Positions 1-7,163 of a stretch of 28,899 nucleotides of DNA are shown piece after piece. Within the stretch, counting starts at the first letter, position 1, and each line of letters opens with the position of its first letter. The stretch spans positions 1-28,899 of the forward strand of contig DASVVT010000097.1 in the NCBI GenBank assembly GCA_036386415.1. The letters are read 5' to 3'. The notes under the pieces are model-generated. The model did no database searches. It worked only from the letters and a program-made list of their open reading frames with translations, and was not told the DNA's origin. Origin of the DNA: DASVVT01 sp036386415. Lineage in GTDB: Bacteria > Acidobacteriota > Blastocatellia > Pyrinomonadales > Pyrinomonadaceae. Position numbers and translations under genes: made by a program.

Positions 1-1
1 C

Positions 2-460
2 GCGCAGTTCGGAGCGAGCACGGACAAGCCTGTGGTGGGTGATTACAACGGGGATGGAAAGGCCGACTATGCCGTGATTCGTCGCAGCAGCGGATTGATG
101 ACGTGGTACATCCTCTACAACGGCGGCTCGACCTTCGCGGCCAGTTCCTGGGGGACGGAGACGGATGTGTCAGTGGTGGGAGACTATGATGGCGACCGCA
201 AGAGTGATCTGGCGGTGTGGAGAGCCTCTAATGGAACGTGGTACGTGTTGCAGAGCGGAGGCGGGATCATCGGGGCGCAGTTCGGGACGGTGGGCGACGT
301 GGTGGTGGCTGCGGATTACGATGGTGACATGAAGACCGACCTGGGTGTGTGGCGTCCCAGTGATAACACCTGGTATACGCAGGGGAGCACATCCGGAATC
401 GCGATCAATTCATTCGGGATTGCCGGAGATACGCCCGTCCCGTCAGCTTACAACCGGTAA
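2..460 (+). CDS. VCBS/FG-GAP repeat surface protein, C-terminal fragment
   Basis: The reading frame is open at the left window edge, so only the C-terminus is present (about 152 residues). It consists of three and a bit repeats of about 45 residues. Each repeat has a calcium-loop-like GDYDGDxKxD core, then LAVWRxSxGTWYVL and a GxxGDxxV ending. This is the FG-GAP/VCBS pattern of extracellular beta-propeller-like proteins. The repeats closely resemble those at the C-terminus of the lamin-tail protein at 18362-20422, so the two are paralogous in this part. The enzymatic or adhesive part, if any, lies outside the window. The likely location is secreted or cell surface. A strong terminator follows at 517-556. 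Confidence 0.85.
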   Translation, partial: AQFGASTDKPVVGDYNGDGKADYAVIRRSSGLMTWYILYNGGSTFAASSWGTETDVSVVGDYDGDRKSDLAVWRASNGTWYVLQSGGGIIGAQFGTVGDVVVAADYDGDMKTDLGVWRPSDNTWYTQGSTSGIAINSFGIAGDTPVPSAYNR

Positions 461-516
461 CAAAACAGTCTGTCGGCGGTAGGCTCTACTGTGTCGCTGG
501 GCTGACATCAACCCAC

Positions 517-556
517 AAGGGGGCTTGGAAGCTGTTTCCAGGCCCCCTTCATTTTA
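517..556 (+). terminator. Intrinsic terminator after VCBS gene
   Basis: A 14-bp stem (AAGGGGGCTTGGAA with TTTCCAGGCCCCCTT, one G-U pair) closes a short GCTG-type loop and is followed by TCATTTTAA. It sits 56 bases after the stop at 460 and between convergent genes, so it may also stop lpxI transcription from the other side. Confidence 0.85.
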
Positions 557-576
557 ATGGGACATGGGTTCAATGT

Positions 577-655
577 AAGCGGCTGTGCCGCCGTTGCTAG
601 GTGCGGGGCTCTGCCTTTTCGTCAGAGAGGCTTCCTTTTAGCGGCATAGCCGCTT
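577..655. repeat. 15-bp inverted repeat in convergent intergenic gap
   Basis: AAGCGGCTGTGCCGC at 577-591 is matched by GCGGCATAGCCGCTT at 641-655, with 14 of 15 positions complementary and a 49-base interior. Each arm is itself partly self-complementary (GCGGC..GCCGC). It lies between the terminator at 517-556 and the lpxI stop. It could be a palindromic repeat element or a second transcription stop. There is no obvious gene in 557-696. Confidence 0.5.
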
Positions 656-696
656 ATCTCGAACTCACGTTAGTCGTAATGTGCTCTCATCCTGCT

Positions 697-1503
697 CTAC
701 GCGGACGGGACGGCTATCACTGCGATGCGATGTTCGTTTGCGAGACGCAGCATCTGGTCTCGGTCGAACATCAAAGTTTTTCCCGCCGTCAGGCAAAGGC
801 AGGTCGCGCCCGCCTCGATCATACTCTCAATCGTGGGAAGTCCTACGACGGGCACATCGAAGCGCATATCCTGATCCGGCTTGGCGAGCTTGACGACCGT
901 CAGCCGCCCGCGCGCCAGTTGACCGGCGCGCTTGATGGTGGCGTCCGTTCCCTCCATCGCTTCAATGGCGACGCAGGCGCGAGAGCGTATGACGATGGTC
1001 TGACCCAGATCAAGGCGTGCGATTTCGCGCGCAATCTCAAGGCCGTACTCGACGTCGCCGCGCTCTCGCTCATCCGGCGCACGGCGCGAAAGCTGTCCCG
1101 CCTGCGGGAGATGATCCTGAAGAAAGTAGGTCGAGTCGATCAGCTCTATACCTTCGCTGGCAAGCTCCTCGGCCACCGCGCCGATCAGCGCGTCCGTGTT
1201 ACGGCGCGGTAGCCTCAGGAGCAACTTCAGCATACGCACGTCTGGAATCGACCCGCTGAAAATCTGGACGTGCTTGACCTGCCCGGCCATCATCGCGCGC
1301 TCGACCCCTTCGCGCTTGAAGAAGCGAATCATCTTCCCCAACTGGCCCAGGCCGACCCACACGACGCGCTCCGCCGCGCGCTCAATCTGTGGGTCTGTCT
1401 CCTCGCGAATGGCCGCCACAGACACCTCTGCCCCGGCGCGGCGCGCGCCTTCGATCACCAGAAAAGGAAAACGCCCATTGCCTGCAATAAGGCCGTACCG
1501 CAT
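697..1503 (-). CDS. lpxI: UDP-2,3-diacylglucosamine pyrophosphatase LpxI
   Basis: LpxI (formerly DUF1009) hydrolyses UDP-2,3-diacylglucosamine to lipid X, the step done by LpxH in E. coli, at the cytoplasmic face of the inner membrane. The protein of about 268 residues begins MRYGLIAGNGRFPFLV, a typical LpxI N-terminus. It also has MAGQVKH and the C-terminal GLPTIESM-EAGAxCLxLxAGKTLxFD region that is conserved in the family. The frame stays open to an ATG at 1560, but the extra residues (PFHPSSLIPHPF) are just translated heptamer repeat, so I place the start at 1503; no clear ribosome-binding site is visible. It is the last gene of the bamA-ompH-fabZ-lpxA-lpxI run, about 105 bases after lpxA. 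Family assignment is confident. Confidence 0.9.
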   Translation of the reverse strand: MRYGLIAGNGRFPFLVIEGARRAGAEVSVAAIREETDPQIERAAERVVWVGLGQLGKMIRFFKREGVERAMMAGQVKHVQIFSGSIPDVRMLKLLLRLPRRNTDALIGAVAEELASEGIELIDSTYFLQDHLPQAGQLSRRAPDERERGDVEYGLEIAREIARLDLGQTIVIRSRACVAIEAMEGTDATIKRAGQLARGRLTVVKLAKPDQDMRFDVPVVGLPTIESMIEAGATCLCLTAGKTLMFDRDQMLRLANEHRIAVIAVPSA

Positions 1504-1509
1504 AACGAA

Positions 1510-1610
1510 GGGATGAGGGATGAGGGAGGAGGGATGAAAAGGGTTGAGTAATTGATTCAACGAGTGGTTGGCTCAATCATTCATCCCTCATCCCTCCGCC
1601 CTCATCCCTT
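1510..1610. repeat. Inverted heptamer-repeat element, GGGATGA family
   Basis: The left arm has four 7-bp units (GGGATGA, GGGATGA, GGGAGGA, GGGATGA at 1510-1537). The right arm has four units in inverse orientation (TCATCCC, TCATCCC, TCCGCCC, TCATCCC at 1581-1608). The 32 bases 1579-1610 recur exactly at 23715-23746. The right arm abuts the lpxA stop codon (1609-1611), and the left arm reaches to within 7 bases of the lpxI start. A transcript could fold into a long hairpin. Confidence 0.85.
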
Positions 1611-2400
1611 ATTTGATGACTCCACGCTTGGCCGTTTCGATGAAACGGACTAGATAGTCCACCTCTGTTGAGTCTTTGATCTCGTCTCGAATGGCCGCGA
1701 GCGCCTGCGACGTGTTGAGGCGCGAAGAGAGCAGCAGGTGGAAGGCATGGTGCAGGGTCTTGATGGTCTCCCGGCTGTAACCGCGCCGTTTCATGCCCGT
1801 GACGTTGAGCCCGTAGCAGCGGGCGTGATTGCCGACCGTGAGCGCGTAGGGCAGCGCGTCCTTGACGACGACGGAGTAGCCGCCGATGTAGGCTTCGCGA
1901 CCGACGCGGCAGAACTGGTGAACGCCGGAATAAGCGCCAATGTTCGCGCCCGCTTCGATCTGGACGTGGCCGGCGAGCGTCGCGCCGTTAGCCATGATGA
2001 CGCCACTGCCGATGATGCAATCATGCGCGATGTGCGCCTGCGCCATGACGAGGCAGTCGTCGCCGACCTCGGTCAGCATACCGCCGCCTTCCGTGCCGCG
2101 ATGGATGGTGACGAACTCGCGCACAGAGCAGCGCCGCCCGATGCGCGTCTCTGAAGGCTCGCCCCTGTACTTCAAATCCTGCGAGGCCAGACCGATGGAG
2201 ACGAAAGGGAAGACGTGCGTCTCATCCCCGATCTGCGTGCGACCCTCTATGACGCAGTGTGATTCGAGTCGCACCGCGTCGCCTAAGATAACCTCGTCGC
2301 CGACGACCACATAGGGGCCGATATAACAGTCGCGGCCAAGCTGTGCGCGCGGACTGACAACCGCCGAAGGATGAATGTTAGATACGGAAGCAACGGACAT
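1609..2400 (-). CDS. lpxA: Acyl-ACP--UDP-N-acetylglucosamine O-acyltransferase LpxA
   Basis: LpxA transfers a 3-hydroxyacyl chain from acyl carrier protein to the 3-OH of UDP-GlcNAc, the first step of lipid A synthesis in the cytoplasm. The 263 residues match the family length. Residues about 8-190 form hexapeptide repeats (left-handed beta helix). The catalytic region AHIAHDC puts the general base at His126. HQFCRVG, GNHARCYGLN and GMKRRGYS are typical LpxA motifs, and the C-terminus (about 200-263) is the helical domain. Start MSVASVSNIHPSAVV fits the family. It lies 113 bases downstream of fabZ, the classical partner that draws on the same 3-hydroxyacyl-ACP pool. Its stop codon touches a heptamer repeat. 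Confidence 0.95.
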   Translation of the reverse strand: MSVASVSNIHPSAVVSPRAQLGRDCYIGPYVVVGDEVILGDAVRLESHCVIEGRTQIGDETHVFPFVSIGLASQDLKYRGEPSETRIGRRCSVREFVTIHRGTEGGGMLTEVGDDCLVMAQAHIAHDCIIGSGVIMANGATLAGHVQIEAGANIGAYSGVHQFCRVGREAYIGGYSVVVKDALPYALTVGNHARCYGLNVTGMKRRGYSRETIKTLHHAFHLLLSSRLNTSQALAAIRDEIKDSTEVDYLVRFIETAKRGVIK

Positions 2401-2408
2401 AAAAATAA

Positions 2409-2525
2409 GTAGACAGTAGTCAGTAAACAGTAGTCAGTAGAAAAGCATATGCAACGGAATCGTCAGGGTGTCAGCTTCAGCGCTCTTAACGCGGAGCGCC
2501 TACTGGCTACTGGCTACTGACTACT
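2409..2525. repeat. Inverted heptamer-repeat element, AGTAGTC family
   Basis: Five units (AGTAGAC, AGTAGTC, AGTAAAC, AGTAGTC, AGTAGAA) run from 2409 to 2443. The inverse arm is GCCTACT, GGCTACT, GGCTACT, GACTACT at 2498-2525. The right arm runs into the fabZ reading frame, encoding its last residues (SSQ) and its TAG stop. Confidence 0.85.
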
Positions 2526-2981
2526 CTTATTTTGCCTTTCTTCTCGCTCGACCATCACGCACGTGATCTCGGCCTCGGCGACCAGTTGGCCGTCAACCTT
2601 GGCCTCACCTTTCATGCGCTGCACACGCGAGCCGACGCGCAGGGCTGTGACCTCTAAAATCAGGGTGTCGCCGGGGACGACGGGGTGGCGGAATCGGCCT
2701 TCCTTGATGCCGCTGAAGAAGGGAAGCTTCTGGTCGTGGCCTTCCAGCTCGCTCATCACGAGGAGGGCTCCGACCTGCGCCATAGCCTCTATAATCAGGA
2801 CGCCGGGCATGACGGGTGCGCCGGGGAAGTGACCCTGAAAGAAGGGCTCGCCGACAGTCACCTGCTTGACGCCGACGATCCGCTCGCGCGGTACGAGCTC
2901 GATGATGCGATCAACGAGCAGGAAAGGATAACGGTGCGGCAAGAGCTGCTGTATGGCGCGCGCGTCTAATACCGTCTCCAT
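2514..2981 (-). CDS. fabZ: 3-hydroxyacyl-ACP dehydratase FabZ
   Basis: FabZ dehydrates (3R)-hydroxyacyl-ACP in the elongation cycle of type II fatty acid synthesis. It competes with LpxA for the same substrate, which is why the two genes commonly neighbour each other. The hot-dog fold protein has 155 residues, and the active site is plain: LLPHRYPFLLVDR near the N-terminus, His51 in FQGHFPGAPVMPG and Glu65 in EAMAQ. The last residues (KSSQ) are encoded at the edge of the AGTAGTC repeat and are probably not functional. The start is 162 bases from the ompH stop, and a hairpin lies between them. Confidence 0.95.
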   Translation of the reverse strand: METVLDARAIQQLLPHRYPFLLVDRIIELVPRERIVGVKQVTVGEPFFQGHFPGAPVMPGVLIIEAMAQVGALLVMSELEGHDQKLPFFSGIKEGRFRHPVVPGDTLILEVTALRVGSRVQRMKGEAKVDGQLVAEAEITCVMVEREERQNKSSQ

Positions 2982-3071
2982 ACCAATCTCTATCCCCGAT
3001 TAAAGAGAAGCGAGTTAGAACTTCCCCGAGAGCCGCCCGTCAGGTTCCTGCCAGCTATAAGCAAAATACGG

Positions 3072-3105
3072 GGCGCGGAATACTCCGAGAAGGATATTCC
3101 GCGCC
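3072..3105 (-). terminator. Hairpin after ompH, possible terminator or attenuator
   Basis: GGCGCGGAATA (3072-3082) and TATTCCGCGCC (3095-3105) form a perfect 11-bp stem around a 12-base loop. On the minus strand it is followed by a short T-rich stretch (CCGTATTTTGC), so it may stop or damp transcription between ompH and fabZ. The U tract is weak. Confidence 0.55.
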
Positions 3106-3142
3106 TCCGCATCCGAAAGAAGAGAGACTATGAACGGACTTT

Positions 3143-3769
3143 TCAGCGCGCCGAAGCCGTTGACGGATTCTTGCTGTTGTAATCCACAATGAAGGCGCGC
3201 GTGATGTCCAGATTATCGGCGGCGTAAATCAAGGGCACGCGGCTGGCATCGATGAGCACAGAGATACCGCGCGCCTTGGCGAAAGCCTCCAAAGCACGGC
3301 CGATGTCCTCCTGAAGTGGCCCCAAGACCTCTTGCTGGCGCTTCTGCACAGCCGTTTGATAATCTTCAGCCTTGCGCTGCAACTCCTTCTTCAGGCCGTC
3401 CAGTTGATCAATTTTTTGCTGGATCGACTGCGGGCTGACCGGGCCGCTCTGACCCGCAGCCTGGAGCTTGGTGATCTCGTCGCTTAAGGATTGGGCGCGC
3501 TGTTGCAAGCCTTGCAGCTCTTTCTTGCGCGGATCAAATTCCCGTTCCAGATTATTGGCTAAAGTGTTGATCTTATTAATGCCGTTCTTCGGATCGAGAA
3601 ACGCATCCGTGAAGATGACGGCGACTTTGCTGTCGCCGATGGGACCGCTGCTGCCCGCCCCGGCGGGTGCTGCCTGCGCAGGCGCGGCTGCTCTCTGCTG
3701 TGCAGAAGCGGAAATGACGGTAATAGCCGCAAGCATGGCAATGGCGGCGATCAGGCGATAAATTTTCAT
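3143..3769 (-). CDS. ompH: OmpH/Skp family periplasmic chaperone
   Basis: Skp/OmpH holds unfolded outer-membrane proteins in the periplasm and hands them to the BAM complex. The 208-residue product has a signal peptide (MKIYRLIAAIAMLAAITVISASA, cleavage near residue 23). A low-complexity Ala/Pro linker follows, then KVAVIFTDAFLDPKNGINKI, matching the family start of the body domain. Residues about 70-155 are a charged, heptad-rich coiled coil, the tentacle arms. The end returns to the body domain (GISVLIDASRVPLIYAADNLDITRAFI). It lies 90 bases downstream of bamA, the standard order. Family assignment is good; substrate range is unknown. Confidence 0.9.
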   Translation of the reverse strand: MKIYRLIAAIAMLAAITVISASAQQRAAAPAQAAPAGAGSSGPIGDSKVAVIFTDAFLDPKNGINKINTLANNLEREFDPRKKELQGLQQRAQSLSDEITKLQAAGQSGPVSPQSIQQKIDQLDGLKKELQRKAEDYQTAVQKRQQEVLGPLQEDIGRALEAFAKARGISVLIDASRVPLIYAADNLDITRAFIVDYNSKNPSTASAR

Positions 3770-3859
3770 GACTTTCTTGTAGTGCTCCTTAAGCTAGTGA
3801 AAGGCGATGCTCTTTTTTGATAGATGTCTGCGCCGCCTCTATGGTTTACCTTCAAAGGG

Positions 3860-6800
3860 TTAAAAAGTTCGACCGACACTGAAACGGAAAACGCTTTTAC
3901 GTTCATTAAAGGGAACGCCCGGCAATTCATCCGTGAACCCGCGCCGTGCATTCGGATTATATGCATAAATCAGACGAAACGGCACGTTGACAACGGGCAC
4001 CTGGAAGCGCAGCTCCACGCCGATGCTGGAGCGTATATCGCTGACGCTGGAGAAGACGCTCTGGCTGAGACGGACTGCCGTATTTCTTTGCGCCTCGCCG
4101 CGCACGAAGACCTGCTGGAAGCCGAACGGCAGATTCGTTAAAGGATCAAAGGGACAGGCGCATAACGCGTTAGCCAGCTCCTCTTTGGAGACCAGCCTCG
4201 CATCACGCACCACGAGACCACCGCCAATGGGCGCCTGTGCGAGCAAAGGATTTCTGATCACAGCCAGCGTCGTCAAGCTGAGTGGGAACAGAAACGGCTG
4301 GTCTGCAAGGAACTCGCTGTTGATGAACTGGTCGCCGCCCGTGCGCAGGTTGAAGGCGGAGCCAACGTCTGCAAAAGCCGCCAGACTGACAGGCCCGAAG
4401 AGCGGGATGCGATACTCGAAGTTACCCAAAAGCTGCGTGTCGGCACCGACGGACGTGAAGGTGCGCGAGAGCCGAAAGGGGTTGGCGCCGGTCGGGCCCG
4501 TAAAGAGACCAACTGCGTTGGCGAGGTCTTGCGACAGCCCAGGCACAGGCACAGGCGGACCCGAAGGATTTGACGCCAGCACGACGTTGCGCGAGCTGAT
4601 GAATGATTCGACGGGCGCGAGCGGGGCGATGGAGCGCACGTTATAGCCGCGAATAGAGGTCTCGTCACCGAGGAAGAAGCGCTCGTAGATCGGCACGCCG
4701 TCAACGAAGGCGAGCGAGTTGGCGTTTCTAACCTTCTCGGTCGTGGCAAAGCTGCCGACCGTGCCTGCCAGGATGCGGAAACCGAAGACCTCCGGATTAT
4801 CCGACCGCTTCCGGCGCGCCGGGATATAGTGTATGTACTCAAGGGTGGGCGCATAGGTGCGGACATCTCCGCCGAGGCCTGACAGACCTAGTTGCGCAGA
4901 GAGGCGTGTGCCGCTCGTCGGATCGTTCGCATCCGCAGAATAGTTGCGCGTGTCGTACGTAAAGGTCGGCGTGATGCGGCTGGTGATGATATTCGGTTGA
5001 CGATAAACAATCGGAATCGCGTTGGCGTTCTGCTCGTTGACCGGCGGGTCTTTAACAGACGATGCCGAAAGCTGGTAGGCCAGACCGATGCGCGAAAACT
5101 GTGTGAAACGACGCTTGCGGTAGAACTCTGAGAGCGGCGCGCTGGCGAACACGGAAGCGCCCGTCGAAGTGCGCGTAAAGAGATTCTCATCACTCGTGTT
5201 TAAGAAGCCCGTGATAAGGTCCTGTTGCACTGCCAGATTCTGCGTCAACCCCGTGCCCTCGCCGAAGAATTTCTGCGAGAACGTGTAGACTGAGAAGCCG
5301 ACCGTGATCGGGCGGCTGCGGAAATAGGGCTCTGTGAAAGAGAACTGGAACGAACGCTGACGGTTGCCCGCCGCCAACTGGAACGAGAGCGTCTCGCCGC
5401 GTCCCAAAAGGTTGTTGGTCGAATACTCAAGTCCGAAGAAGGAGCCGCCGATGCCGGAGATACCGCCGTTAAATGAGATCTGCTGGCGTCCGCGCTCCGT
5501 CACCTTGAGGTTGATGTCAACCTGGCCTGCCTCTTCGTCGGTGCGAAAGTCCGCGTCCTTGTCCTTGTCTATCGGGTCGAAGTAGCCGAGTTGATTGAGA
5601 CGCAGGACGGAGTATTCAAAGGCCGTCTGGCTATAGATGTCGCCCTCGTTCAAGAGCACTTCGCGCCGGAGCACATTGTCGCGCGTAAACGTGTTGCCCA
5701 GGAATTCCAGCCGTCGGAGGCTGAACTGTTTGCCCTCGTCAATGGTGATCGTGAAATCCACGATCCCTTCGTCCGGCTTCTGTGGATTATCGCGGAACAC
5801 GGGCGTCGGCTCCGCAGTGTACTGTATGAAGCCCTGACCGCCGTAATACTTCTTGAGGTCTTCGTAGAGCGCGTCGCCGATCCGCTTGCCGTTGGCTACG
5901 TCGCCGGGTTTCAAGCCGATGACGGTGCGAATCACCTGCTCGGAGAAGATCGAGTTGCCCTCAATCTTCAACTCGCCGATGCGATAGAGGCGGCCTTCCG
6001 TGACAGGCACGGTGACGCGCAACGCTTCATCCGTCGAAGAGAGAAACGGGAGCGGAATAAAGAGACCCGTTCTGCGTCGGCCAATACCCTCGATCACGGG
6101 CTCGCCCGTGCGCGCCTGAAGATAGCCACGCGAGCGCATATAGAACTGGACGTTGCGCAGGTCTGCTTCGAGCTTCTGGCTGTTGAGAATGTCCGTCCCC
6201 TGAAAACGCGTGATGAGCCCGGCCTCTTTGACATACTTCATCTGGGAGCGGAGAGAGCCGTCCGAGAAGATTTTGTTCCCCTCGAACTGGATTTCGACGA
6301 CGCGGACTCGCTCGCCTTCGTTGATGACGAAGGTGATGGCGCGCGAGGTCTCCGAGACTTCGTCCTCACGAATCGTGATGGTCGCGTTCGGGTGTCCCTT
6401 GGCCGCGAGCAGCTCTTTAATCAAGCGTGTCGCGTTATTGGATTTGACGGGATCGTAGATGGCCTCTTTCGAGACGCCAATGCGATTCTCGCGAAAGGCT
6501 TTGAGGACATCGGATTCGGGCACGCTCTTCAAGCCCTCGAACTGTATGTCGCGGATGATCGGCAGTTCTTTGACCGTGAAGATGACATCGACGCCGCCGC
6601 GCGCGCCCTCTTGCGTCAGCACGCGTGTCTCGGTCTTGTCGAAGAAGCCGAGGGCGAGAATGGCTTGCAGGTCGCGCTCAACCTGCTGCTGGTTGAAGGG
6701 GTCGCCCGCGCGCGTCTGGACGTAATAGAGGATGTCTTCGTCGCGCAGGCGACGATTACCCTGTATGTCAACCGATTCAACCAGGCGTTGGGCATCCTGC

Positions 6801-6889
6801 GCGTGGCTGGTTTGAGAAATCGCAAAAGGGAGAATGATTCCGATGATGACGCTCACAAAAAGGAGCAGAAGGGCACGACGGATGTGCAT
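3860..6889 (-). CDS. bamA: Outer membrane protein assembly factor BamA
   Basis: BamA is the Omp85 barrel that folds and inserts beta-barrel proteins into the outer membrane. I start it at MHIRRALLLLFVSVIIGIILPF (6889), which gives a clean signal peptide cut after SHA and a 1009-residue precursor. The frame is open to 7048, but that part is non-conserved. Five POTRA-like repeats follow (roughly residues 35-430); examples are VESVDIQGNRRLRDEDI, IRDIQFEGLKSVPESDV and LRRLEFLGNTFTRDNV. The Omp85 barrel starts near NGGISGIGGSFFGLEYSTNN, carries a lid-loop-like IRGYNVRS, and ends in a strand with terminal Phe (FRFSVGRTF). It is about 200 residues longer than E. coli BamA; the surplus is in barrel loops. 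It stands at the head of ompH-fabZ-lpxA-lpxI. Confidence 0.95.
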   Translation of the reverse strand: MHIRRALLLLFVSVIIGIILPFAISQTSHAQDAQRLVESVDIQGNRRLRDEDILYYVQTRAGDPFNQQQVERDLQAILALGFFDKTETRVLTQEGARGGVDVIFTVKELPIIRDIQFEGLKSVPESDVLKAFRENRIGVSKEAIYDPVKSNNATRLIKELLAAKGHPNATITIREDEVSETSRAITFVINEGERVRVVEIQFEGNKIFSDGSLRSQMKYVKEAGLITRFQGTDILNSQKLEADLRNVQFYMRSRGYLQARTGEPVIEGIGRRRTGLFIPLPFLSSTDEALRVTVPVTEGRLYRIGELKIEGNSIFSEQVIRTVIGLKPGDVANGKRIGDALYEDLKKYYGGQGFIQYTAEPTPVFRDNPQKPDEGIVDFTITIDEGKQFSLRRLEFLGNTFTRDNVLRREVLLNEGDIYSQTAFEYSVLRLNQLGYFDPIDKDKDADFRTDEEAGQVDINLKVTERGRQQISFNGGISGIGGSFFGLEYSTNNLLGRGETLSFQLAAGNRQRSFQFSFTEPYFRSRPITVGFSVYTFSQKFFGEGTGLTQNLAVQQDLITGFLNTSDENLFTRTSTGASVFASAPLSEFYRKRRFTQFSRIGLAYQLSASSVKDPPVNEQNANAIPIVYRQPNIITSRITPTFTYDTRNYSADANDPTSGTRLSAQLGLSGLGGDVRTYAPTLEYIHYIPARRKRSDNPEVFGFRILAGTVGSFATTEKVRNANSLAFVDGVPIYERFFLGDETSIRGYNVRSIAPLAPVESFISSRNVVLASNPSGPPVPVPGLSQDLANAVGLFTGPTGANPFRLSRTFTSVGADTQLLGNFEYRIPLFGPVSLAAFADVGSAFNLRTGGDQFINSEFLADQPFLFPLSLTTLAVIRNPLLAQAPIGGGLVVRDARLVSKEELANALCACPFDPLTNLPFGFQQVFVRGEAQRNTAVRLSQSVFSSVSDIRSSIGVELRFQVPVVNVPFRLIYAYNPNARRGFTDELPGVPFNERKSVFRFSVGRTF

Positions 6890-6940
6890 AAGCGCTGTTT
6901 CCCTCAGAGGTTCGTCAGAAGACTTCAGGGAGCGAAATTT

Positions 6941-6968
6941 AGGTAAAAGTAAAAAGGTAAAGGGCAAA
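6941..6968. repeat. Single-arm heptamer run, AGGTAAA family
   Basis: Four 7-bp units follow each other upstream of bamA: AGGTAAA, AGTAAAA, AGGTAAA, GGGCAAA. No inverse arm is evident nearby. Similar A/G-rich runs occur near 18148-18176 and, in inverse sense, at 27900-27927. Confidence 0.5.
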
Positions 6969-7076
6969 AATTGCCCGCTTTTCTGATGATTACAGGAAGC
7001 TTTTGGATTCAGGACAGTCCCCGAACGGTTGCCAGCCTCCTTGAGCAATCAAAGGCGCGCATTATACAGGGAAAAC

Positions 7077-7134
7077 AAGTCCAATGTCCAAAGTCTAAAG
7101 TCCAAAGTCAAATGTGGATTTTCGACTTTGGACT
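7077..7134. repeat. Heptamer-repeat element, AAGTCCA family
   Basis: Five units (AAGTCCA, ATGTCCA, AAGTCTA, AAGTCCA, AAGTCAA) run from 7077 to 7111. A short inverse arm, GACTTTGGACT, lies at 7124-7134. It fills the gap between the clpC-like gene (stop at 7164) and bamA. Confidence 0.75.
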
Positions 7135-7163
7135 CGGAACGCGGCAGACTACTGGACGCTTCC

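Noticed and set aside
1510..1610. Heptamer arrays as CRISPR or direct-repeat arrays
   Set aside because: There are no unique spacers of constant length between repeats and no cas genes; the unit is 7 bp and contiguous.
5591..6946. Long plus-strand open frame (451 codons) opposite bamA
   Set aside because: It lies wholly inside bamA on the other strand; its product has no recognisable motif and bamA is unmistakable. High GC content produces such antisense frames; those at 601-1212, 8100-8840, 16924-17829 and 18722-19834 are similar.
6890..7048. N-terminal extension of bamA to 7048
   Set aside because: The extension lacks conservation features and would bury the clear signal peptide starting at 6889; part of it is translated A/G-rich repeat.
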